Source: Anoplopoma fimbria (taxonomy: Eukaryota; Chordata; Actinopteri; Perciformes; Anoplopomatidae). Taken from it: 64,000 nucleotides of DNA. Below, in pieces: positions 53,808 to 64,000 of the stretch. The notes beneath the pieces were generated by a model, which saw only the letters and a program-made list of their open reading frames with translations, ran no database searches and was not told where the DNA came from. A program made the translations under genes and the position numbers. Each line of letters starts with the position of its first letter. Position 1 is the first letter of the stretch. The DNA lies in the NCBI RefSeq assembly GCF_027596085.1, contig NC_072453.1:10023448-10087447 (forward strand), given 5' to 3'.

Positions 53808-56800
53808 ATGGTCGGACATCAGTGCCTCCCCTGGATTAATAATCCAACCTCCGGCTCAATCTCAGTGACGTCAGCCAAGCAGGATCAGGAAACATGTAAG
53901 TAATACAACTTCAGAAGGTCAATAATTCACTTAGCATTCATTAACACCAGTCAATATATTTATAACACATTTTAATGAAAGCAGATGTATTCATGTTTAT
54001 TAAGAGCTATAACTTGTTTAAAATAAAGACCACCAGATAATGAAAGACAATATAGTAAAACACAGTTCTAATAATACAACATATCTTCATACGAGAAGTT
54101 ATAACTGATGACAAACAGATGTACATTAATAAATCCTTACAATGTTCCTATATCTTCTTATAACTTCATTATATTGTTTTATAAACTGTTTATTAAATGT
54201 TTGTCTGCTGCTTAAAAATACTAAATAGGATGGACACTCACTTGGTCTATAGATGAATCCAAAATCCTTATTTCCACATGCAGTTAAAATATTTTAATCT
54301 GTTTTGATTATAAATACATTTGATAATATAAATAATTTACCAATTTATTTATGTTATTTATATTATCAATTTTTGGCACATCGCTGCACAAAGATCAAGA
54401 AAAATGTAACTTTGTTTTTGGAAACAGGTTGATTTTCATTCAAAACAAGTAAATATTTTACTGCACTGACTTTTAAGAAAATAAGATTTTTGTTGATGTT
54501 TGTTGTCTATTAACGTAAAATCATATAATATAAAAGCTGAATCTATATCACATCCAGAACATAAACCTTACCCCTGTATAATGTTGATTCATGAATAATC
54601 ATAATAATAATGAATGTGTGTGTTGTATTTTGTAGCTTCAGATTGCCTCGGTACCAGAAGGAAACTGACGTGTCACCACTTCTGTCCAGTCTTTGTTCTC
54701 TCAACACTCTGCTTGTTTCTGCTCCTGACCTGCGTAGCTCTTTCTGTCTTGTGTAAGTAAAAGTTACAAGTTAATTATGAGAAGCTCAAAGAGTGAATGA
54801 GATATTATCCAATATTATCTCTCCTTTAGCTCTGTTTTTGGTCTCCACCACCAAATATCTGTCTTTTTAGCTGCTGAATACTCCACAATGTTCACCAGTT
54901 AGTCTGTAACTGAATCTGTCTGCTGTTTGCTGCTGAGCCCAAAGAGCACAGTGGGTTTTTACAGATTGTTTGTGGTAAACAGATTCAAAATCTATTTCTA
55001 AATGAGGCTCCACTGGTTTTCCGGCAACCTCTAGGAAACTAGTGGAAGACATTAAAGTGGTACTGATCTTCTCATTAACTCTCCGCAAAAAAGCGAATGG
55101 TGGTATTTCCCAATATGTTGAATAATATGAAGTCAGAAAGTTTTTTAGGTGCTTATTTTAAATTTGGAGACTGTTAGACTGTTTCCCCTGATTCTATTAT
55201 TTATGCTCAGATAGGCTAACCATGTCCTGCAGATTGATATTTGCATAATTTATCTCTCAGGAAAAAAAGGAAATAAGAACATCTTTTTGAAATGTCAGTT
55301 CAATCATGTGTGTTCATAAACTTTTTTTAAAGATGTTGCATACAAAGTTTAACGTGCTGGATTTAGATTTAGAAGCGTTTTGTGTTTTAATGATTCTTTA
55401 ATTTTACAGATAACAATGAGTCAGACAGCAAGCCAGAATGGAAAAGCCTCCTGTTTGACTATCAGAACATCAGTGACAACTACCTCACTATATCTACAGC
55501 AAACAACGACCTCAGAAGAGACAACGACCTCCTGAAGGAGCATAGCGCCTGGCTGCAAGAACAGACCAAGCTCCTCAACAACACTTTGGCTAATCTGATG
55601 TCTGCTAATCTGGCTTTGAGTCTGGAGAGCACCGAGCTAACAGAGCAGATTGTGAATCTAATTTCTACGAATTTACGCCTCACACAAGAACACGAGAGGA
55701 TGGTTCGGTACACGTCTGAGCAGGAGGTGAAGGAGCTGAACATGTCTCAGACTATCAAACATCTGTTGGACTCCAACACTCTGAGAGAGGAGGATGGACG
55801 ACGGCTCTCTCAGATCAACAGCCTGCTGAGGGACGAGCTGGTTCAAGTGAAGGAAAAGAATCAGAAGCTGCAGGATATCAACGACAAGTTTCAAGGAGAA
55901 GTTAAAAATCTGAGCGACGACTGTGAGAGGTTAACAGAACTTCAAGAACAAAACCAGAACCTGAGCTCTGTGTTGATGACAGAGAGGCAGGAAGTAGAAG
56001 AGCGAGAGGAAAGAAGGACAAACGAGATGGACAGAAAAATGGTGGACATCGATTCAATTAAGGAGGCCTTTCACTCCCTGGACCTTTACTGCCCTGTGGT
56101 TAATCTCAACACAAAAGGTACATATTCAGTATTTTACCAATGTTAATGGTAGCTTTGATTAAATTGAATTCAAGTGTGAAGGCTAGTTGGCCAGCTCAAG
56201 TTCAGTTTATAAAGCTGGTGTTATTATATTAATGTTATTCTCAGCAAATCACAAACAAAGACCAAAACCAACAATAAGGAAGTTTGTTTTTCAATACGTT
56301 TTGACCAAGTTCCCTACTAAAGATGTCAGCCATCAAACAGCCATCAAAAATATCTATTCATAAAAAAAAAAGGCTTATTCATTTTCTAGAATAGCTGACC
56401 ACTGTAGTTTTTAACAAACGTTATGCAAACAGGAGTAAAAAATGCATTTGTTTGGGACTATTTTCAAGGGATTTGATGACAATAAGAAAAATATAGAATA
56501 TCACCAAACTTACCCTTTAAAATAAGCAAAAGAAAAGTAGCACAGAGACACAAAAACAAATATATCAAGGTTAAAGGGGAAATACGAGGAGAACACTGGA
56601 TGATAAGAGGTTTAAATTCTGCAACAAGACAACTGTTAACTTAACAGAGAAATGGTTTATTTTTCCACAGAACGGATTTGCAGAAAATGTCCCGACAGCT
56701 GGAGTCTGTTTGAGAACAAATGCTACTTCTTCTCCTCTCGCCTCCAAACATGGAGCTCCAGTAGAGCCTGGTGTCAGACACAAGGGGGCGACCTGCTCAT

Positions 56801-58095
56801 CATCAACAGTGAACCAGAACAGGTAGAGGACATCAAGAGGGGAACTAAAACAATTATAACAAATCTCTTTCCAAGATTTTTATAATCTGAATCATGTATT
56901 CTGTTTTTAGAGCTTTGTCTTTGAGAGCAGCCAGACTTTGCAGCCGAGCAGCAGCCGGCTGTGGATCGGTCTGACGGACGTGGAGGAGGAGGGTGAATGG
57001 AAATGGGTGGATGGCAGCCGAGTGTCTTCAGATGTCCAGTAAGTCAAAGCACAGGGACACACTGGTAACACTGGCAAAAATGATTCTCATACTGATTTTA
57101 CATATTTTGACTCATTTCAACAGCAACCAATTTTGTAGCCACTAAAGTAAAATAAATGAATATGTATTTTTTTTAAATCACTGTCAAAAATCACTGTCAA
57201 ACTCAAACATTTCTTATATCAAATTTGTTTCTGCGAGTTACAGACAATAACTAATGACAGGATCTGTCAATAAACAAAAATATTCATTTATTAATTTTCT
57301 TATTTCTGCAAATTAATGATTTTTCAAATACACTGAAAGAACAACATTATTATCAATTTCTTCTATAAAAGTATTAAGTAGTTAGGGAGCTGGTGGGGAC
57401 CAAAAACGGAGCAAAAAGAGAAAGAATATTGGAGTTACATGTTTTAGGTTTCCAGAAACATAATGCCAACTGTTTGTTTTTACAGTGTAGAACGTAAGGT
57501 TATGTGTGTGACTGTATGAGTGATTATCCTGATTTAGTGATACTATATGAAATAAGACAAAGTAAGGGTTATGTAACACAGCACACCTTTATTTTTTAAA
57601 TGCATTAACCTTAACTATCCTTATTCTTTAAAACAATTAATTTAGCTCCTTATACGTCTGAATGTTTCATAAGACGCTCTCATCAGATACTCTATATAAA
57701 TTAAAGATATATAAATAGCATTTATTACTCATTTTGTAACTAAAATGAGTAATAAATGCTTCTACGTTCAGGCTCCTTCTGATTTGAATAAGTCTTCTTT
57801 TCTATTTAAATTTTATAATTTGCTTTTTTATTTGTTTGGTTATTCGTATTTATTTTGTGCATGTTTGTTAATACATCTCAACGGGTTCATCCTGATATAA
57901 TACATTTGAAATTTCACTTTCTGCAGGTTCTGGCTGAGTAGACCAGGATTGGGGACGGAGCCTGACGACTGGAAGCTGGACGACCCTCTAGGAGAAGACT
58001 GTGGACACATGGACACCAGTGAAAATGAACTCAAGTCCTGGATGGATGGTTCCTGTGAGACACCTTATCGATGGATCTGTGAAAATAATGTTTAA
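53808..58095 (+). CDS. Type II membrane C-type lectin with coiled-coil stalk
   Basis: Cell-surface lectin of the CD209/ASGR/CLEC type. CDS exons 53808-53895, 54636-54752, 55410-56117, 56671-56822, 56911-57038, 57927-58095; phases all agree; 453 aa. Short cytoplasmic tail 1-45, TM about 46-68 ([20 protein letters not shown]), long stalk about 69-304 with Leu/Ile heptads and sequons, probably a trimeric coiled coil, then the C-type lectin domain about 308-453: [52 protein letters not shown]. Three-exon CTLD is usual for this group. The calcium site reads EPD and WMD where sugar-binding lectins have EPN/QPD and WND, so ligand is uncertain. AATAAA lies at 58239. I cannot give an orthologue name. 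Confidence 0.9.
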
Positions 58096-58992
58096 ATCGT
58101 CCAAGAATGTTTTTATTTCTAATTTTATGTTGTAAATATAGCAGTAGTTTGAAGTTTTACTTTTCCATACAGTGGATATTATAGGACTATAACTCTGATG
58201 TATACTGTTCATGCTGCTATGTGAAAAATTTCTTTCAAAATAAAACAATACTTCAGAGTCCAATTCTTTCATTGCTCTATTGCAGGAAATAAAGACAGTA
58301 TCTGGCAAGTCTTTTCTTACTTTTTTATTTTCAAGTATAATTTTCTTCAGGTATAACAGACTGCATTTTATTTGTTCAAGTGATAATAACCAAGATAATA
58401 CATAACATAAAGTTGCAGCATTCATTTTTAAAAACATGAAATAAGGCATAACAGGTGTGTTTTTGGACATCTTGTTAAACTTCAGGTCTGCATATCATGA
58501 GTAAGAACCTTCAAATACTTACTTAACAAACTAATAGTGCAACTAAAAACAGATGATTACTGTTGGAAGTAAATACAGAAACACAGTTGTCCACTGAAAA
58601 GTATATTTTCCTTCATTTAATGTATGCAATATTGTTAAAATACTGATAAACACCCCCCAACATCTGTGCCAAATTAAACACCAATCTATCAAATAGTTGT
58701 CGAGACATTTCACTCAAAACCCCCAAATCTGGATTACCAACAGATTAGGATATATACTCTTGGGAACATGATTGTCTTGATAAAATTGAATGGCAACCAA
58801 TTCAATAGTTGTTGAGTCATTTCATTCTGGATCAAAGTGGTGGACCGACCGACCTAGCGACCCACTGACGGGCACGATATTGACATCCCTAAAACAATGG
58901 CGCTAATATGGCTAGGAGTTTATCACCAGCCCTGTCGTTTAATATGACTTATTCATTTTAATGTGAACTAATCTAATGTTAGGAGTCAGAAA
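58096..58992. other. Convergent 3' region, lectin / UGT
   Basis: About 0.9 kb between two convergent genes, holding the lectin 3' UTR and probably the UGT 3' UTR. A 160-codon minus-strand frame (57988-58470) overlaps the lectin last exon and is not a gene. Confidence 0.6.
58239..58244 (+). terminator. Poly(A) signal of the lectin gene
   Basis: Canonical AATAAA 144 bp after the lectin stop codon. Confidence 0.7.
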
Positions 58993-60612
58993 CTACTCCT
59001 TTTTTTTTTTGGGTTGTTTGGTTTTTCTCCTCCTGCACAGTCGAATGCAAAGGAATCGTATTGATCCCACTACAACGGCTGTCAGCAGCAACAAGACTGA
59101 TGTCAAAAAGCAGATAACATCCACAGAATAATAGGCATACCAGGGCATCTTATAGGACTCAGTGCGTAAATGTGAAGCTCCTTTGTGCCTCATAACAAAC
59201 TCAATCCAGTAAAGTGCCGTTTCCAGAGGATGCATCGGTTTGTCCCGATGGAGAGCAGAAAGACGCTTCATGTTATCCCTGTAGGAGGGATTGTGAAGAA
59301 CTTCTTGTATCGCTTCCAGGAAGTTCTGACGGGTGAGTTTGGTCGCGTCCACCACCTTAGCGGCTCCTCGCGCCTCCAATCTCAAAACGTTCTCAAACTG
59401 GTCAAACAGAAGGGGTATGCCTATAATCGGCACCCCGTGGTACATGGCTTCGTAGATCCCGTTGGTCCCACCGTGAGCCACAAAGGCTTTAATCTTCGGG
59501 TGACCCAGGAGGTCGTTCTGGGGCATCCATTTTACCACTAATGTGTTGTTGCCCAAATTTTTTGGCGGCTCATGGGCGTGCCTCCATATGACCTTTTGAG
59601 GAATTTGGGCAAAAGCAGCAGCGATTTCAGAAGTGATGTCTAGAGGTAGGCCTTTCACCAGTGTGCCAAGAGACATCAGGATGAATCCGTGCTCTCCTGA
59701 ACTTTGAACAAACTCCTCCAGCTCTGATGGTAAAGGCTTAGAAGGCTTTGACTGGAAACCACCAATGTAGGCGATGTTTGGCATTGTGGGTCTGGGGAAT
59801 TCAAAGACAAAGTCCACCCTCATGAGCCAGATGTCTGCTCCTTGTAGAAGGTGATAGAACTTCACATCTGGACCAAAGTACCTATCTACCAGTCTATCAT
59901 AGTGAGGGCATACTATAAACTTGTCTATGCATGTGTTGAGAACATAGTGGAATGTGTTCTTGACCCGCTCCCCAAAGGTCATCTTATCCGACGCGGCGTA
60001 TCCCGATGCTGGAACATACGACGTTGGAGATGGAGCCACCACAAAATGTCCCTCTCCACTGGTGATCCACCTCACGTTAAAAACAGTCGGCAGCTTAAGT
60101 TCATGAGCCACCAGAACTCCAACCGGCAACCCCGGGTCCAGAAGAACCACGTCAAACTGCGTGTCACGAATACTCTGCATCAGAGTCTTGTTCTCAAACA
60201 TTTCTACCCCCAAAAGGCTGGCCTGTCGGTGAATGTTCGACAGCGCACCGAGCATTTCCCAGTAGAACTTCACAAAGCTGCTGAGAGATGCCCCCTCTTT
60301 TTGGATCGCCAGCATCTTGACCAGGAAGGTCACAAAGAAGTCCTCCTCCTCTATGGGGATGGCTCCCGGTAAGGTGATGGTGATGGTGCTGTAATGTGGA
60401 GAGTTTTCTTTGACGTACCAGCTGGTGGCCGTGCGAACCACGGTGACCTCGTGGCCCCTGGAGTGGAGGCTCTGGATCAGGAGGTTCATGTTGACCCAGT
60501 GGCTTCCATCCACTGGGAACACCAGAATCTTTCCGCCCTGGACACTGGAGCTTGTCAGGAGGGACACACTCAACACCAGAAGCAGAAGGGAAACACCTGT
60601 GATGCTCCCCAT
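58993..60612 (-). CDS. ugt5: UDP-glucuronosyltransferase, UGT5-type, single exon
   Basis: Transfers glucuronic acid from UDP-glucuronate to xenobiotics, steroids or bilirubin-like substrates in the ER lumen. 539 aa from ATG 60612 (the frame is open upstream but only non-ATG codons occur there). Signal peptide 1-26; catalytic His in DGSHWVNM (His38) and Asp in DVVLLDP; UDP-sugar donor signature FVAHGGTNGIYEAMYHGVPI followed by GIPLLFDQFENV; C-terminal TM (VDVICFLTSVLLLLTAVVVG) and a basic cytosolic tail ending KKKE, a dilysine ER-retention signal. A whole UGT coded by one exon is the mark of the fish UGT5 family; UGT1/2 genes are split. Exact member not determinable. Lies tail-to-tail with the lectin gene. 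Confidence 0.92.
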   Translation of the reverse strand: MGSITGVSLLLLVLSVSLLTSSSVQGGKILVFPVDGSHWVNMNLLIQSLHSRGHEVTVVRTATSWYVKENSPHYSTITITLPGAIPIEEEDFFVTFLVKMLAIQKEGASLSSFVKFYWEMLGALSNIHRQASLLGVEMFENKTLMQSIRDTQFDVVLLDPGLPVGVLVAHELKLPTVFNVRWITSGEGHFVVAPSPTSYVPASGYAASDKMTFGERVKNTFHYVLNTCIDKFIVCPHYDRLVDRYFGPDVKFYHLLQGADIWLMRVDFVFEFPRPTMPNIAYIGGFQSKPSKPLPSELEEFVQSSGEHGFILMSLGTLVKGLPLDITSEIAAAFAQIPQKVIWRHAHEPPKNLGNNTLVVKWMPQNDLLGHPKIKAFVAHGGTNGIYEAMYHGVPIIGIPLLFDQFENVLRLEARGAAKVVDATKLTRQNFLEAIQEVLHNPSYRDNMKRLSALHRDKPMHPLETALYWIEFVMRHKGASHLRTESYKMPWYAYYSVDVICFLTSVLLLLTAVVVGSIRFLCIRLCRRRKTKQPKKKKE

Positions 60613-60698
60613 CGAACAACCTTCGAACAAACAAATACAACTACTTTAAAACTCATGCTTATTGCCAGAAAAAACGTACTCAACAACAATAAGTATTC

Positions 60699-61450
<752 letters not shown>

Positions 61451-61537
61451 TAAAACAGAGATTTCAAACCCTTAGCCCATGGATGGCCATGCAAAATGTT
61501 CTTATTAGGTTGCACTAAGTGAGAAGTACACACATGT

Positions 61538-61762
61538 AGGCGGCTGTGGCACATGAGGTAGAGCGCTTGTCCCGTAACCACAAGGTTGGTGGTTCAAACC
61601 CCTCTACCTGCAACATGCCGAGGTGTCCTTGAGCAAGACACCTAACCCCAAGTTGCTCCCCGGGCGCTTCCTTGCAGCCCACTGCTCCTCCGGGATGGGT
61701 TAAATGCAGAGAAATAATTTCCCCGTTGTGGGACTAATAAAGGCTTAATTATTATTATTATG
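61538..61762 (+). mobile_element. tRNA-derived SINE, second family
   Basis: A-box-like TGGCACATGAGG at about 61546, B box GGTTCAAACC at 61591-61600, then GAGCAAGACACCTAACCCC, a tail TTTCCCCGTTGTGGGACTAA and a terminal ATT repeat. The tail matches the fragments at 1463-1520 (reverse) and 11860-11905. Confidence 0.88.
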
Positions 61763-63565
61763 TATAGAATGGCTAGCAGCCTACCTGATGAGGGATTAAA
61801 ACAATTAAGGCTATATGGAGATTTTTCCAAACCTATCTTTAGGATTTACACCTGAAACCAGAAGGAAATTACTATATGGACACCCACAGTGCCTGCCCTA
61901 AAAAGGAAACCCTGAGGTGTTGATTTAACAGAGTAAAGTCCAGAGGAATGCCTGAGCTAACTAATGCCTGCTGTTACGCTCTCTAATCTCATTATATGCA
62001 TTCAGCAGGGACTTGCTAACATGCTCAAAACACTTAGCTGAGTCTTCATTCATAGCATGCAAAAGACACAAGTTTCAAGTTTCCTTTCTGCAAGTCTACT
62101 GTTGAGAAAGTCAAAAGAGGAATCTAACATTGTGCACTCTCTCCTGCAGATCAGCCGCAAACTTTAAGTCCTGCACAAGTAAGTGTCAGCAAAAAAAGTT
62201 CTCTAGTTTTCAGTAATGTTGTGAAGGCGTTAAACTGAGTTGTGAATGCATTGTGTGAAAAAGCAGAAGTTTTATAACCTACCTTTAGATCCAAGAAGCA
62301 GCGGAGAAATGTACTTTGAGCCTGCTCTGGGCAAGTGAAGCCTAGCGTCTGCATGGAAAAGAATCCAAAGTCCAAAACCCTGATTATTGTGTTACATAAG
62401 GAGGAGAGGGTGTTGGGGGAGGGTTGGTGCAACAAATGGACTTCAGTATGAATGTGTGTTTTTTCAAGGGGAGGAGAGGAAAACAGCTTTCCCACAGAGC
62501 CCATCCTCATTCTCTGTGTGCTGCAAACCCTCTTCCCAAAACAGTTTTGTTTTGGTGGCCTGCTGTGATCTGAACAATGAGCTGCTCCTGCAAAAAAAAG
62601 GTAATTTCACTGATAAGAAACATATTCTGTCAAAGAAAGACCTTGGGTTCTTTTCATGTGTTTTTTTGTAATATGTTCAATCCATTGAAAAAGTATTATG
62701 CATTTCACACAAGCTGTTAACACAACTATACAATAAATATGTATCAAATCTAATCTTTTGCTTCCCAAAAACAAGAAACTACAAACAAACATAAATAAGC
62801 AAACAGGCAGTAAGCAACAACAAACTCCAATACGACAGGTCAGGACACAAATTAAATGTTCAGTTAATTTGTTGATTTAAGAATATTAATGGACTTCTTA
62901 AATACATTTTCATACATGTCTAGTTAAAGTTAAGTAAATAACAGTTTGACTCTACTCTTTTCTATATTTATATGTGGTTTCTTTCTGGTTTGGTTTCTGT
63001 TTTTTGCAAGCATTTAAAAGATAAGACTTTTTCCTGTATTTTCCTTATCTTCAAGTTCCATGAAGGGACTGAAAACCGATGCTCTTTGACTTCCCTGTTC
63101 TGTATGGGAATAACCTAAAACAGCTGGTCACTGCAGTTCTCATCAAACGTTACTCAAACAAGAAGAAATTGTGCATTTGTTGGGGACTATTTCCAGCGGC
63201 GGATTAATCCACATTTAGTACTCTTTACTTCAGCTGCTAAGTAGTAGTAGTTTTAAATGAGCAAATTGTGATTAGATATAGTGTTTTATTGCTTCTGAAC
63301 TCAACTATGTGTGTGTAAGAGGAAGTCTTTAGGTTAAATTCACTGAAGTACAACAGTCAAAACAAGCAGAATCAAGGGATCAGACTGAAACCAATGGTGA
63401 AACTGTGCTTCTGTTTTTCACCAAAAGGTCATGTGTTGATGAAAAAGGAGAACTGCTCTGAAGGAATTCAAGCCTCGCTGCATTTCACTCAAAGTGAGTA
63501 TGAAGGCTGGACACATCTTCTAGCATTAGACTTCTGGATCGAACCACCAACAGTCCTTCGTCAGA

Positions 63566-63844
63566 ATGTCTCATCTCAGCTCTGTCCTCGTCCTGGTCTT
63601 CACCGCCGGCTGGTGCTTCATGTGTGCGGCCGACGTTGGGGATTTCTCTCCGTGTCTGCCGGTCTTCTATAAGTCTTGGCCCCCTAAAGGTCTGGTTGGG
63701 ACCCCGATCTGCCAACGGTATTACAACCAGTACCGCTTCGCCACCTTGTACAGTCGACCACGTCGCTCTCCGTGGTTCTCGGCCTATTTGTACTCGGCAC
63801 CAGCAGGAAAGAGACCAACCGCATCCTGGAAGTTTGAGCCTCAG
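63566..63844 (+). CDS. ENDOD1-like protein, first coding exon (partial)
   Basis: Secreted or lumenal protein of the DNA/RNA non-specific endonuclease (NUC1) fold, related to endonuclease domain-containing 1. ATG at 63566, signal peptide about 1-21 (LSSVLVLVFTAGWCFMCA), then DFSPCLPVFYKSWPP, ICQRYYNQYRFATLYSRPRRS, WFSAYLYSAPAGKRP and FEPQ, followed by donor CAG|GTGAGC at 63845. These are the conserved N-terminal blocks of fish ENDOD1-like proteins, often multi-copy. 93 codons in phase 0. The catalytic part should be on the next exon, past the window edge, so activity cannot be judged. Confidence 0.88.
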
Positions 63845-64000
63845 GTGAGCAAATGTATTTAAATATGGTGTTAATTCATAGATTTGAAATGATTTACGTC
63901 ATTCCTGTCTGAGTGAAAGTGCTTTTAAAGTTTTTGCACACACATCTTGGTGTGAGTTACAGAGATGCTTTAAACTCTTTGATTATTTTATAAGCATGCA

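Noticed and set aside
57988..58470. 160-codon minus-strand frame
   Set aside because: Overlaps the lectin last exon and 3' UTR; no family match and AT-rich codon use.
59851..60372. 173-codon plus-strand frame
   Set aside because: Antisense shadow of the UGT gene.
60613..60640. UGT start upstream of 60612
   Set aside because: The upstream frame opens only with a non-ATG codon; ATG 60612 is followed directly by a good signal peptide.

Overview
The window is nuclear DNA from a teleost fish, most likely a percomorph. Genes are split by GT-AG introns. Introns and spacers carry fish-type repeats: tRNA-derived SINEs, a LINE with a CCHC C-terminus, a Tc1-like MITE, and very long CA, GATA and TA microsatellites. 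One gene belongs to the fish-type single-exon UGT5 group. All exon models come from reading splice signals and codon phase by eye, so junctions may be off by a base. Gene names rest on remembered family sequences and on gene order, not on a database search.

Layout. 28-28540 (minus): a nearly complete formin-like 1 gene (fmnl1), 26 coding exons whose lengths sum to 3414 nt (1137 codons plus stop), with GBD/FH3, FH1, FH2 and DAD parts in order. Its 9.6-kb first intron holds a 1.2-kb-arm inverted repeat. 34565-38896 (minus): a CC chemokine receptor, best fit ccr10, with a tiny first coding exon 3.15 kb upstream of the main exon. 46358-48762 (plus): a five-exon receptor activity-modifying protein, best fit ramp2. 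52793-58095 (plus): a type II membrane C-type lectin with a long coiled-coil stalk. 58993-60612 (minus): a single-exon UDP-glucuronosyltransferase of the UGT5 type, convergent with the lectin. 63566-63844 (plus, runs off the edge): first coding exon of an ENDOD1-like secreted nuclease-family protein.

The ccr10-ramp2 pair and nearby fmnl1 match human 17q21, where CCR10, CNTNAP1, EZH1 and RAMP2 lie in a row and FMNL1 is not far away. Here no cntnap1 or ezh1 exons could be seen between ccr10 and ramp2. fmnl1 and ccr10 are mainly leukocyte genes in mammals. ramp2 escorts class B GPCRs (calcitonin-receptor-like receptor). The lectin, UGT and ENDOD1-like genes look like members of fish-expanded immune and detoxification families. 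No operon-like logic applies; each gene has its own promoter.

The rest is repeats. A dispersed element of about 0.35-0.5 kb occurs eight times in both orientations, with a nearly invariant core. The most unusual points are the long inverted repeat in fmnl1 intron 1, a GC-AG intron, microsatellites touching splice acceptors, an in-frame alternative donor that would remove the FH1 domain, and the uncertain C-terminus of fmnl1. I found no evidence of a wholly new biological system.
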